Shown: positions 47,725 through 59,605, numbered from the stretch's first letter. The stretch: 64,000 bases of DNA from Ophioderma brevispina (GCA_023653785.1 JAMKCH010012693.1:124001-188000), one strand, 5' to 3'. Numbers and translations: made by a program. The notes: a model not told the origin generated them from the letters alone.

Positions 47725-48700
47725 GGTGTATGCAAGAGTCAGCAAGACCTTCAAACACTTCAACCCAACTAAATGTTTTATTACGAAGATATTCAACAAG
47801 AAACAGCCGCCTGATATCAATTGCACTTTTTGTGGGCAGCAGCTAGAAGTAGTTAGCTCAAACCCATATCTGGGTGTGGAAATTGATAACAAGTTGAGAT
47901 GGAATATTCACAGAAAGAATGTTATTGCTAAAGCAAACCTTGTTTTGGGATGCTTAAGGAATCTCTGGTTTTGTCCACAGTCAGTTAAAGAAAATGCATA
48001 TAAAGCACTCGTCCGTCCAATCATGGAATATGCTAGCACGACATGGGGACCATACCATACAGGTGATTTTCATGGCTCGAAAAAGTGGGGAATTTGGGAA
48101 GCTCCTTCCCAGGAAAGTTGGCCGTTTGGAGGGAAACTTGGCCATTTGGAGGGAAATTTATACATAAGATATAGTGGGAAATCTTTGAGAAATGGGACGA
48201 TCTTCCCGGGAAATTTACATTTTTTCAACCCCTGGTGATATTCAACAAATTGAAGCTGTTCAAAGGAAAGCAGCCCGTTTCTGCACAGGTGATTTTAGGC
48301 AGAAAAGTAGAGTCACACAGATGATCCATAAGCTAGGTGGGGGTCACTGGAAAGCAGAAGGAAGACGCCTAGACTGACGATAATGTACAAAATTCTTAAC
48401 AACATGGTAGGGATCAGCAAAGATTACCATATTACTTTCAATAGTGACCAAAGAACAAGGAAAAACAATTGCTCTACTATTAAACAAATCTATGGGAGAT
48501 TTGATACCTACAAATTCAGTTTTTTTCCAAGCACAATTAAAGAATGGAACCAACTAGACAACGTAACTGTGACCAAAGCAACCACTGTGGCCTTCAAAGA
48601 GCAACTAAGCAAGCAAGAAAGTAACCAGAACAAAGCAAATGGAACCAAAGCAATGCAGCAAAGCAAGCAAAAGCAAGAAGAAGACTCGTAAGCACCCCGC
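47725..48700 (+). pseudogene. 5'-truncated L2/CR1-like reverse transcriptase, interrupted
   Basis: The frame gives FNPTKCFITKIFNKK, SSNPYLGVEIDNKLRWNIH, AYKALVRPIMEYASTTWGPY, then, past a 172 bp insertion, DIQQIEAVQRKAARF, MIHKLG, and after one extra G near 48342, LTIMYKILNNMVGIS, NSDQRTRKNN, YKFSFFPSTIKEWNQLD. This is the C-terminal half of a CR1/L2-type reverse transcriptase, whose intact form copies element RNA at the integration site. The catalytic palm is missing, as expected for 5' truncation. Only one frameshift besides the insertion suggests a fairly young copy. Confidence 0.88.
48068..48239 (+). mobile_element. 172 bp insertion in the reverse transcriptase, 6 bp duplication
   Basis: The coding sequence breaks after ggtgat (48062-48067) and resumes after a second ggtgat (48234-48239), restoring the expected HTGD-IQQIEAVQ reading. 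The insert has two adjacent near-copies of ttggcc(g/a)tttggagggaaa and ends in ttttttcaacccctg. It has no clear inverted ends. I do not recognise the family. Confidence 0.8.
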
Positions 48701-51700
48701 ATGATCCAGAACCCAAACATTGGTGAAATACAGTTTGAGCTGAGTATACCGACGAAACAAACAGAAATGCAACAATTTGGACTTTAATGCTTGAAAGGCG
48801 CACAGAATTGATTTAGGGGTTTCAAAATTGTTGATTTAACACCCTATTAAGATGGCACCCAGGGTATGCCCCCCCCCCACACCATTGGTGGTATTGAACC
48901 TAAAAATAGAGAACTTACATGATAGCTTTCCATTGTATCAAAATAAGTACAAACATCCCCATTATGTCACTAAATTATGTTCTTGCCCCCCCCCCCAGTT
49001 TTTCCCCCAGCCAAAAGAAAAATGGATTTTTGGAAAAAATTATCACCAAATTTGGAGGGAAAATTCAGTGATTTTGGGCCAAAATTGGTTAAAAATTTCC
49101 AAAATTTTGAGGGGGGAACCCCCCCCCTCCAGAATTTCACTTTTTCCCCAAAAATATCACTTTTCCCCCGGTTTGCCCCTCAGAAAAAGAGGTCTGGCAC
49201 CGCCACTGCATAAGTCAAGCAAGTATGAAAATACAGCACTAAAACACTCTGAGTATGTACTTGTAAAATTTGTTATTTGCCATTTATATTTAGAGCCAAA
49301 AATGCATGAAAATCTGATATTCCTTTCTTTTTCCCCTATTCTACACTATGGAAATTGACAGTTTTACCACCATGCGAGCTTTATGACATTTTTCCAAACC
49401 ATTGGCCAATAAGTATATTAGGTGTGCCTAATTCGTAATTTTGTATTTTCTGTCTGTAAACGAACAAATTACAACACAGTGGCCTATGGAGCTCACTGAA
49501 ACAAACATTTGCTCATATCAAGATGCACCACCAGAATAAACTGACATTTTGGAAATAACCTTTTCTTGTACATATCTAGTGAACCATTAGCAAAAAAATA
49601 AGGTACCAGGATCAAGAAATATGCCTTCAACCTATGTTAAAACTTAAACACAGGAAGCTACAGAATTTAGGAATGAAGTGTCTCTTCCCAAAAGGAAATG
49701 CAACAACACAATTATACAACACAATACATTGACTGACTGACAGACACAAAAATCATTGTGCCATACAATCTCTCCAATTAAAATTGGACTGTCTAAATAT
49801 GAAAGAGTATTATTTCTCAGAACTCTGTAGTTAATCCTTGCAAACAAAAATCTTTCAAATTTAGACAATTCAGCGGTGGTTTTGTTGTAAACCATTAGAC
49901 CTTGCACATGACTTTTTGTTGCAGGGAACTAAATGGAAATTCCCATTAGATGAATAATAGAGTAGTGGAAAATGCCAAGTAGCTTCAAATGCACAGTAGA
50001 AAGAAAAGATAATTAAAACTGGCAGCATTTGCTTTCTGTAGAGAACAGTTTATTTTAAATATTGATCACAGAAGAAATGTCCTTACTTAGTCAAACCCCT
50101 TCAGTACACATACTACAAAATTGTATACATGATGTGGCTAAATAGAGTGCATAATTTCTTTACAATGTTTTCCCGCTTCATTGGTGATGGCAAATTCCAC
50201 GCAGTTCGAGAGTATGTCCGTTTTGCTTTGATCAACCAAATTCTACCCAAGCCAAATTCTTGTCCGGACATATTTACTAATTGAATGAAAGTTTTTAAAA
50301 TGGTTAAAAAAAGAAGAAAAAAGAGATTTCTATAGAATGAAATACACATATTCTTTGCTTTTCCTCAGTGAGAGTAAAATGTAGACCTTCAGGAAAATCT
50401 TCAAGCAGGATAAACAAAACTGTCTAATCTTACCATTCAGCTGGAAGTCAAAAATAAGAACTTGTTTGATGCCAAAATCTAGTTTGATAGGGGATAAGGT
50501 TATCGCTATACTAGATTCCAGTTGATAGTGGAATAGCCTCTACTTTTTTGTAGGTGGAGGTATGAGTTGAGGGGATTAGTATATAAAAACTTTAGTCCGT
50601 GTATTTGTGGTATGATGTGCGCTATAGCCATGATAGCCAACCCTGAGCGGTTGGGCCATTCACAGTCCCAATCAATAATCAAAGCATAAACCCTAGAATG
50701 TTCAAAGAATGCGCAAACTAAATCCAGAAATAGTTTCAGTGAAAGCAGGTGAAAGCTGATTTTATGAATAGTGAAGATAAAAGTTCTGCATTGTTAGACA
50801 CAGGTGCCTGAAGCCTTCTAAAATTTATAATATGTTGTGGTAGGCAATGTTTAAAACCAATTCTGGGGTAGACACACTATGGATCACATAGGATAAAATA
50901 CAAAGTTTTGACTGGACGAATAACGTAACTTTATTTGTAGTTGGCCAGTTTCTTTCAATCCGATCTCTTTTGTATTGCGAGAAGAAATCGAAGATTTTCT
51001 GGGTATTTCTGTCCCCTATTTTGAGTAATGGACGAAGTCCAAACTCCGTCCATAACTCTACCATCAATTGGAATCTACTATAAGGTCACCCATCTTTAAA
51101 GAGACATGAGATTTCCAGAAAGAAGCGCCCCCAATTTTTTTTCGAACCCAGGTTTTTTGCATATTTGGAATGCTTTCCAATGTATTAGATCACACCTGAA
51201 GTGAATAAGCCGAATATGCTGTCTTTATGTAATAATATGATGATTTAGTACTTTCTGTCGTGCACGACAGAAAGTCAAAGAACGGTGTTCTATGGGGACA
51301 ATTACGATAGTCAAGCAAGTTCAAAACAAGGTTTGCTGTTTTCTTTTGTACTTGTTTGTCCAATAAACCTTTGGAACGTTCTTGGTAGGTGGTCTACAAT
51401 CGATCCTGTGCAATTTGAGAGAAATTCGTATCCTAAAAAAATCTCCTCCTGTCACTTTAAGTGTCTTTGTTTTAGTTAATGTAATCTGATGATGTAGAGA
51501 AGAGATTATTTTGAGATGGCCATATACATATGTTCAGAAATGCATTTCACATACCTCAGAATTTTTGTTTGTCTCACACATGCATATATCAGTTCAGCAT
51601 GACCTCATAAACACCTTGGCCATATTCTCAACCAAGATTATTGGTTACAATGATTTTAATCGTCACACAGCAGAGTCTTATTTTGTGAGGGATTGATTTT

Positions 51701-51816
51701 CCACTATTACTTTTTAGTGCGTCACTCCCCCCCCCACCACCGGTGGGGATTATGTGTTTAAAAAACATATTGTGAAAAATTATTTTAAAACCTGTGCAAA
51801 AATTAAAATGTTCACA
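48701..51816. other. Repeat-rich intergenic DNA, no gene
   Basis: Poly-C runs lie near 48870, 48987 and 49123, with ggtctggcaccgccactgc at 49191, the same style as ggcggtgccggggg at 60307. A family fragment at 49400-49500 is listed separately. The rest shows nothing recognisable. Confidence 0.4.
49400..49500 (+). repeat. Dispersed repeat, copy related to 54.8 and 59.5 kb
   Basis: Shares gtgcctaat, aattttgtattttctgtctg and taaacgaac with 54815-54900 (+) and, inverted, with 59465-59605. The block acaacacagtggcctatgg is common to this copy and the 59.5 kb copy. Confidence 0.65.
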
Positions 51817-52242
51817 TTTTTTAGGGACACCTGTTAGTATTTGAAATCTCTTGTTGCACCTTTAATGGCCGACTCAGAGATTTCCTGAACAGGGTGCACT
51901 AAGTTTTCAAACAAATCATGTTTTTGAACATACATAATGCATGTCCATAAACTAATCACTCCATGAAATAATTAAGCTCAAATCAAAGTCTTTCAGATAG
52001 AAAAAAACAACTTTTTTTTTAAAATAAATTTCCAGATCTGGAATTTTTTGTTATACACAGTATCCTATGGCACTGTTATACTGTACATAAATGTTTACTG
52101 CATAAAAGTGGAAAATCTGATTCATCCTTAATTTGGAATTAAGCATTTTAGGTGCATGATTATCTTTAGTTCTAGTTGACTATTGTTAATTACTACACAC
52201 AAAAAAATGTATTTTAAAATCTCTGAGTCAGCCTTTAAAAGC
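51817..52242. mobile_element. Compound of TTAA-bounded short elements in both orientations
   Basis: At 51817-51867 lies a right half of the 32.3 kb family (tttagggacacctg to gcacctttaa), directly joined at TTAA to a left end (ggccgactcagagattt). At 52130-52242 is an inverted left half ending aaatctctgagtcagccttt. Thus two copies share one TTAA, and the outer ends of 51863-52242 form an inverted pair. Confidence 0.65.
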
Positions 52243-52400
52243 TATATCCAATTGCTGTGTGAGTCAACAAGGCAATTGAGACTAAGATTAAGAATCTTGC
52301 CCAACAACACAAACATGTTGGCCACAGCGGACTCGAACTAACAACTTCAATGGTCTAGTGATCACAAGTCCTGCACTTTTCCACTGGGACTACACCCTCT
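52243..52400 (-). repeat. tRNA-derived SINE-like sequence
   Basis: On the minus strand, tagtcccagtgg (52392-52381) resembles an A box and agttcgagtccgct (52340-52327) a B box, about 50 bp apart as in a tRNA head. Downstream is ttgttgggcaagattctt (about 52307-52290), similar to the conserved ttgggcaag.ctta block of many marine-animal SINE bodies. It abuts the TTAA-bounded element at 52242. Confidence 0.65.
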
Positions 52401-52534
52401 ATAAACTTAAAAAGTTTCAGGTCTGGAAGAGTCTGCCTGGAGAATGTCACTACATGACAGGAAAGGATAAAGGGAACTAGTAAACAACAAGATCTAAACA
52501 AAGTGGATCGAGTCAAATCCATCTATTGTAAATA

Positions 52535-52850
52535 CTAGTGTCATAACCAGTGGGGGTGCAGGGGCCTGGGGGATAGCACTTCCTGCTCAGAACCCTTTTG
52601 TGATTGCAACACTTATTGAAAAGTGCTAGCATGTGTGTGCCTGCACAATTGAGGTCATGAGCTGTCAGTTGGGACAGGACCAAACAAACAACAATAAATT
52701 GAAATCAACAATTTCCATACTTCTGTGCAGTGTGAGAATTCATATGTACTGGTAAGCTGTGGGTCTGCACAGACTTACATGATGTGCACGAGTGGCATAA
52801 CCAGCGGGGGTGCAGGGGCCAGGGGGAAAGCACTTCCTGATCAGAACCCT
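52535..52850 (+). repeat. Direct repeat pair, about 65 bp, 250 bp apart
   Basis: The block with cataaccag.gggggtgcagg and gcacttcctg.tcagaaccct occurs at 52539-52600 and again at 52793-52850, with few differences. These may be ends of two copies of one element. Confidence 0.75.
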
Positions 52851-52884
52851 TCCTCCCTCCAGCCCCCAAATGAACTGATAGAAT

Positions 52885-53835
52885 TATGGGCGGCAGGGTG
52901 GAAACAGAGTACAGACTTTTTCTTTTGACAGATTTTAGTTTATTAGGACCTTAGCCAATAATTTCTGGAGGGTGTGCAAAATTTCGTTCAGTGGCATTTT
53001 CTAGAAATTCAATACGGCTGCCACCACTCTAAAATTCATTAAAATGGTCATACTTTTGTGCTCTATATCCAGGTTTTCAATCACAGTGAATCTGTTGAAC
53101 ATGTACTTGATGTTATTTGATCATAACATTACCATCAAATCCAATATGGCCACCCATGCAGAAATCCAATGTAGCCTGAAATCATTAAATTGACCAAACT
53201 TCATTAAGTTTTTGTGATAGAGACATAAGTTTCTACTGGGTAAAAAGCCCCAAAATATATCTAACATTTCTGGTAGGTTAACATGCTTACAAATCAAAAT
53301 GACATCCAATGTGGCTGCCTTTTAAGATCGTTAAAACTTACAAATTGTCATATACTGATAATATATCGGTTGTCATCTTCAATTCTAAGTATGACGCGTC
53401 CGGATGTTTTGAAATGCGTTCTAGAGGTGTTCAAATAACACTTGCAGATTTTGAACACCTACAGAACATATTTTAGGTGTTCTGGATGTATTCTGTATCT
53501 AATAAATAAGTCTACTGAAAGAGTTAAGATCACTTGAATGGTTCCAGGCACAATTTGATTTTTGGGCAACCATATTGAATTTTCTGGCAATATAGTGATC
53601 AAATCACATCGCTAACCCTTTCTTGTGCTTAAAAATTTAAGAGTTGCGCCAAAATTTTGTCTCTCTTCGAAATACTTTAGAGTTTTAATGATTTCAAACA
53701 TGGTATCGGCCATATTGGATTTTCAAAAATGCCACTGAACCAAATTTTGCACACCCTCAAAAAATTATTGGATTAGGTTCTAATGAACTAAAATCTATCG
53801 ATAGAAAAAGTCTGTACTCCATTTCCACCCTTCGA
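52885..53835. mobile_element. Foldback element of about 0.95 kb with internal tandem units
   Basis: Left end gggtggaaacagagtacaga and right end tctgtactccatttccaccc are inverted, continuing through agattttagttta with tgaactaaaatct, and gggtgtgcaaaattt with aaattttgcacaccc, and cagtggcatttt with aaaatgccactg. The interior has tandem units with ccaatatggcca or aatacggctgcca blocks near 53010, 53140 and 53307, spaced about 130-165 bp. No coding capacity. Confidence 0.75.
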
Positions 53836-53839
53836 GCAG

Positions 53840-56800
53840 TGTGCACATACTTCCACCTGACTATGACCGTTTGTCAGTGTTCTACTGTAAACTTGTTTTA
53901 AAATGGGTCAGAAAAAAAGGTCAGGAAAGCAACCAATGTTTTTGGGTGATTTAAAAAAAAATCACCCAATTAAAAAAAAAATCCAACAGACCAACCCACT
54001 CTTTGTTTTGGCCTAAGGCCAAATAAAGGCTTTAAGAATGTGGAATCAATTTGCCACATAACCCCATGTGATAAGACAGATGTATGCAATACAAACTTTT
54101 ACTTTACCAAATATTGCTTCAATTTGCATGTGCACTGGGCAGTAGCTCAAAATCATCAAATTTGCCAGTTCATTATGAAAACTAAGTTCAATATACATTT
54201 TTCTAATGTAAATGATGTTTTGATAAATATGCATTAATTTAATTGTGATAAAATCGACCTTTATGAAACATAGCCCTGAGCATGAGAAATTTTTAAGTTG
54301 ACATTCTCACTGGAATAATTGGCATTATATCGGTTTATTCTGTAAATGTTATTAAGGATTAGAATTGCAAATCTGGCAATCCTTGCTGGTCTTGTGGTTC
54401 GTTAGTCGACCTCATGATACCTTGGTCTCAGGTTTGAATCTCACTCCTGCTTCTTTTAAAATATAAAAAGGTCATTTTGGGGTCAATAAACCATATAGAT
54501 TTTTTTTTGTAATTACCACAGTAGACACACATACATTTATGGTATTAATTTTCAAGTGTATCAATTTTAATAGTGGTCTTTGATTTTGTGACCAACCATT
54601 TCATGGCTACTGCGTTACACAAGAATGGGCTGTTAAAAAAGTCTAAGCCTTCCAAACAGACATATTCAACAGATGCCAGCTCTGTAGAATTTCTGTATAA
54701 TTGCCTAGTGTTTAAAAGGAGCCTTTTGTGATCCACAGCCTAATTTGCCCAACTTGCCTAAAAAAGGTTGAGACTTTTGTATCATCTGAACTGTTAACCT
54801 TACTTAGTAAAGTGCCTAATCTGACGTGCAAATTCAATAGTTACTCATGAAATTTGGAATTTTGTATTTTCCATCCGTAAACTTGGAGATTTCTCTATAT
54901 GGGACACTTTGATACAAGCATTAGCTCCTAATAGTCTAGCAGATTTCATGCATTTTAAAAGTTTGGCCCCCTGTAAAATGACCAATCAAAATTTCAATGA
55001 CCTTTATCACATTTCGCCTGTATCTCAGTAACTAAACAACACAAATATGCCAAAGTATATATTTTCTGATTCCTCATGATGAGACAAATCATTTGCGATA
55101 CCATTCAACTAAATTGAACAACCATATATGTCTGATCTCTTTAGATCAAAGATGGCCACCAAACGGACCCCTTTGAACAATATTTGATTTTGGTAACATC
55201 AAAATTCTTTAAGATGTTGTAGAGATCCTAAAAATCATGTTACTTGAGAATTTAGTTTTAAGGGGGGGTGCATGGGAACCCATGAAATCTGCTAGACTTA
55301 TTATAATACCACTACGCAAGATTGGAATAAACTGATTTTTTTTTTTTTGTGGGAAAGCTATTCTTAAGGATATCTAATAAACCACCAATAAAACAGAAGG
55401 TGCTAAGAATCACAAAATTCACCTTTAAATACACCCAACATGAGACAACCAATAGCTACTTCTACACACAATAAAAAAAAGAGAATTCAAATTTGAATGT
55501 TTCACAGGTATTGATATATTTCACCAGAGCTATTGTCTACCAATACTTAATTACCATTTGCTATTAATTTACAAATATCATACATTATATGTAGAAGACA
55601 AAATACATCCTCTGCCAAAGGCCGAGCAAAATGTAAGCTCATCTCTAACATTTAATAGACACATGATAGCAATCATTTTTGACACTTTCTTTTTTGTACT
55701 GTAACAAACTGGAGGTTTCTTGCAATTTAGTACTTGTACAAAAACTAAGTCTTATTTACATGTAATAAGTGCAAATTACTGAGAAAAGAATAGTTGACAT
55801 GGCCTCACAGGCCTAGCCCTCAAGGTGGTCAATCAGAATTGTAATTTTAAAAAGAAAATAATCCCTACATTTTCAAATTGGGTTTTAAGACTTTTTTCAG
55901 GCGGTGGCGGCCAAGCTTCATTCATAGCGCAAAACTGCCGAACGAGTCATTGGACGAGCCTGAACCAGTGACCGGAATATGAAGTCACTGTACGCGTTTA
56001 TAAATAGATCAGTGGCGAGTGGGAATTCCCGTACCGTGAGCCACGACCGAAAAAATTGCCTTGCTTTAGTCGGTGGTGCATAATTGTGCTGCAAAACTAT
56101 CATCAAATCGTTTTTAAAGACCGGACATGAGAGGATTGCTACATGCAGGTCAATGAATCATATTCCACGGTGGTGCATAGGCTACCTGGTATACCGGGTC
56201 TGGTACATGGTCCGCAGCTATAAATAGCGGTGACCCTGCGATTGAACATGAGGTCAAACGAGCCTCGTTCAAATGGATCCCGTTTGTACCGTTATTCATA
56301 CAAAAAAAATACTTACACTGGAGTTGATTCTTCAACTCCAACGGATTTTGAGTGGAAAAATATTGATAATAAACATATTTTCGACTTTAGAATATTTGTC
56401 AAGTTTTCGTGATTATGTGCTAAACCTATGGGAACGGCAAAAACGACGCTATCTTGGCCGGCCCCCCCTGACACTTTTTTTCAAAATGCATCCATCATTA
56501 TTATTTTCCCCACACAAAACGGCTAAAGGGCTCACACAGCCAGTGAGGCAAGGCCAGGTCAACTGTTGTATAATATAAGCTCTCTAATGTTTTTTAATAG
56601 TTTTTGTAGTAAATTGCTGCATATCACAGCTGTTTGAAAGTCATTTATTATGATAAACCCAGAATAAAACAAAATATCAACTACGACACATTTTTGGATT
56701 ATTCCATTGTGTGAAAATTTACGAAATTTCATTGCAGGCAAATGTGATTGTTCATAACAATCTAGTTTTACACATCTTTCTATTTAAAAAAATGGGCATA

Positions 56801-57204
56801 TAGAGGGTGCTATAGCATACAAATTACCTTTTTAGTCATAGATGGCAAGATTCCTGCAATGGATTTTTCTGATTTTTGCAGGGATAATAGCTCTTGTTCT
56901 AATAATCTAATAAAAGACAATTTGCATGGGGTCAAACAGCTGTGTTATTGGAATATTGTTTTCATATGAAGGTTTGCACATTTTTACTCTTCAGCCTTCA
57001 CAACTGACTTTCCAATATAACACAAACACACCCCAAGATATCTTTTTCTCATTTTCATCTATGTGGACATGCTCCAAGTTGTTCTGTTAAAATAAATATA
57101 TACATCTATCATTAAACAATATAGGGGTTGCAGTTGTGTAAGCATCACTGTTCATAATAATTAGCAACTTTATCAGGATTTCTCTTGGAGCTGTAAACTA
57201 TCAC
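53840..57204. other. Intergenic DNA, no recognised gene
   Basis: The stretch 55900-56300 is CG-richer than its surroundings and has two tataaatag motifs (near 55999 and 56219). No coding exon was found next to them. A family fragment lies at 54815-54900 and a tRNA-like segment at 54385-54445. Confidence 0.35.
54385..54445 (+). repeat. Possible tRNA-derived SINE head
   Basis: The segment has tggtcttgtgg, A-box-like, and ggtttgaatctc (54431-54442), B-box-like, with a spacing of about 35 bp. It lacks a complete cloverleaf and an intact acceptor stem, so it is not called a tRNA gene. Confidence 0.45.
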
Positions 57205-57440
57205 ATAGTTGTCTTCAAGAGAAGATTTCAATAGCTTCCCACAATGCATTGCTTCCAATGGAGGTTTTTGTACAGGTACTGGTGTGGATCGTTAGTGATG
57301 AAACATGGCTAAATTGACAGTACTGATCACAAACTTGCATTTTAAGAGCGTTTCATCTCTAACGATCCACATGGCAACCTGTACAAAAACTTCCAATGGA
57401 AGCAATGCATTGTGGGAAGCTACTGGTATCTTCTCTTGTT
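57205..57440. mobile_element. Near-perfect palindromic MITE-like element, about 235 bp
   Basis: Arms pair as agcttcccacaatgcattgc with gcaatgcattgtgggaagct; ttccaatgg and tttttgtacaggt with acctgtacaaaaa and ccattggaa; tggatcgttag with ctaacgatcca; gatgaaac with gtttcatc. The loop is about 40 bp. Outer pieces agaagat and atcttct also pair. Confidence 0.8.
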
Positions 57441-57914
57441 GTCTTCCATCAAACAATTGCAAACAACTTAGCAGCTTGAATACTTTCTAGATTTTGAAAC
57501 AAAACATACTCAGAATTAAAATACTAAAATCTGATACTGGAAAAAATCTGGACAAGCCAAGCTTTTGGACATGTCACACCGGGCGTTCATAGTCCCTATC
57601 GCTGCATTTGATAATTGTTGGATACTGGTTTTAATATTTTCACTTTTTCACATTACTAGGTTTTTTTATAGGTTTAGATGTGGGACTACTCCCTATTCCA
57701 AAATAAAGTTCATCTGATTTTTCTGAAGTAAAAGCAGTTCAAATCTCCTATGCTCTTTTGGTGGCTCTAACTGAGAAATACACCTAGAATGCCAAGTTTG
57801 TTCCAAAGAGAAAAAAATCAGAAAAACGGGTTCAGCTGTACCGAAAAACCCAGGATCCATGTATTAAACTAGAATTTCACGGTTCTCGGCTTTCATGCTC
57901 ACTATATTCAAAGA
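57441..57914. other. AT-rich spacer
   Basis: Nothing recognised. Confidence 0.4.
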
Positions 57915-58145
57915 ATATAAGCTGTGGGCCGCTCCATGACCGTTGACCTTGGCACATGACCTTTGACCTCCATCAACATAGTGCACCTATGACAGAAGTT
58001 TGGTTCCAATTGAACTTCAACTTTTCAATTGAGGTCAACTTAAAAAAAAAAAAATAACAATTTAGTGACACACACACACACATACATACACACGCACAAC
58101 GGATTGCTAAGTGGTCCTGCCAGCTATAGCTGGCGGCCCACAAAA
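57915..58145 (+). repeat. Second copy of the DR1-bearing dispersed repeat
   Basis: Matches 38818-39165 block for block: tgacctttgacct, agtttggttcca, ttcaattgaggtcaa, a CA-rich stretch, gcacaacggattgc, aagtggtcctgccag and tggcggcccacaaaaat. The boundary at cccacaaaaat is shared by both copies, so it is a likely family end. Confidence 0.75.
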
Positions 58146-59464
58146 ATCTTCAAACATCTTGAAATTGGGCTAAAACAAAAAGAAATCAGCCTAAAATGAA
58201 AATGCAGAAATATTGGCCAAAAACAATCCTGAAATCAAGAAAAAATGTTGAAGAATCAAAGCCCTGTATAAATCACTGACAATAAATCACAAACTGACAA
58301 AAATGTAAAATTTGAGAATTAGTCTTCAATCAAATCTTTAGATGTGGTCTGTTCAAGTAGAGAAGCATGCTAAAATACCCTAAAATGCTTATACTTGGAT
58401 CATTTTCAACAGAAAAATGACAAAGCAGTTGCATTTCATTTTGTGACCTAGATAGGGCTGACATCTGGATTCAGCCAGGTTTTATTGAAAAAAATTCTCT
58501 TTGGAAAAAAGTGCCTCAGTGTAATGCACAGTATCATTTATGATTCACATCATAATTGCAACCATTACAGTAAAGGTCATCGGTGGGTGATGGATGGAAA
58601 TTTCCTATGAATCAGCTGACCACACTAACTGGTCACACGTGCTATCAATTAAAGTCTACACCTGAAGAGATCACAAAGGATAATTACATATTCAACACCC
58701 AATTCATTTAATTGAAAAATTATCAATGGAAAACATAAGGACATTTATTGAGCACAGAATTTAACTTGCTCACAACCCAAATAAAACAGAAAATATCCAT
58801 TGCTGAAAATAAAATATTACAAAACAACACATTCTTAATTTCAACACTGTAAAATAAGAAAAACATGAAATATTTACAAAAAATATTGGTTTTTATCAAA
58901 ACAATGTTATAAACAAAATTATATTTCCAAGAAAACATGATTTTATATGATGCATTTACTGAAGAGTCTTTAATAATTCAGGCCTGTAGCCTAGATTTTT
59001 GGGTGCAGATTTTGTCAAAAGTGGAGCTTTTCTCCAAATGTAGAATTTATTCACCAAAAAATACAATCTGTTTTATTACTTGCTACATTCGCTAACATCA
59101 ATTCTAGACCTTTTGAAGGCCTTTTAGGAAGGGGGAAAGATGTCCCATCACACCCCATGGCTACAGGCCTAATGAAATTGATGATTTAATAACATCTGCA
59201 GAATAACTAGTCAGAAAAAAGTATTGTACAAAAGAATACCAATGCTAATTTGTTTTTCCTGTGTTTAAATTTTTACATTTTAAATTACAACATTTATACA
59301 GTTTCATGAAGCTTCCAAATTGTTTAAACAAAAATTTTAAAAAATCTTAAAGGTACATTTCGTGATCCTGGCACTTCAAGCTTGGTTTATAGTTCATTAT
59401 ATATCCCGCAGAAAAAGTTATTTCCAAAATATCAGTTGACTCTGACGGTGCATTTTGAAGTTAT

Positions 59465-59605
59465 GCAAAAATGTTTGTATCACACTGCCCCATAGGCCAC
59501 TGTGTTGTCATTTCTGTCCGTTTACAGACAGAAAATACAAAATTATGAATTTCTTCGAGCAGATCGAATTTGCACATAGGATTAGGCACACTTATGGCAA
59601 TGGTT
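59465..59605 (-). repeat. Inverted copy of the 49.4 kb dispersed repeat
   Basis: Plus-strand blocks ccataggccactgtgttgt, gtttacagacagaaaataca and attaggcac are reverse complements of those at 49400-49500, in reverse order. Confidence 0.65.

Noticed and set aside
48852..49358. 168-codon open frame with proline runs
   Set aside because: Poly-C tracts and AT-rich simple sequence keep it open; no domain, overlapping alternative frame of similar quality.
54385..54445. Possible tRNA gene
   Set aside because: A- and B-box-like sequences but no complete cloverleaf or paired acceptor stem.
55996..56230. Two TATAAATAG motifs in a CG-richer stretch, possible promoter
   Set aside because: No exon or coding frame with recognisable content follows on either strand.
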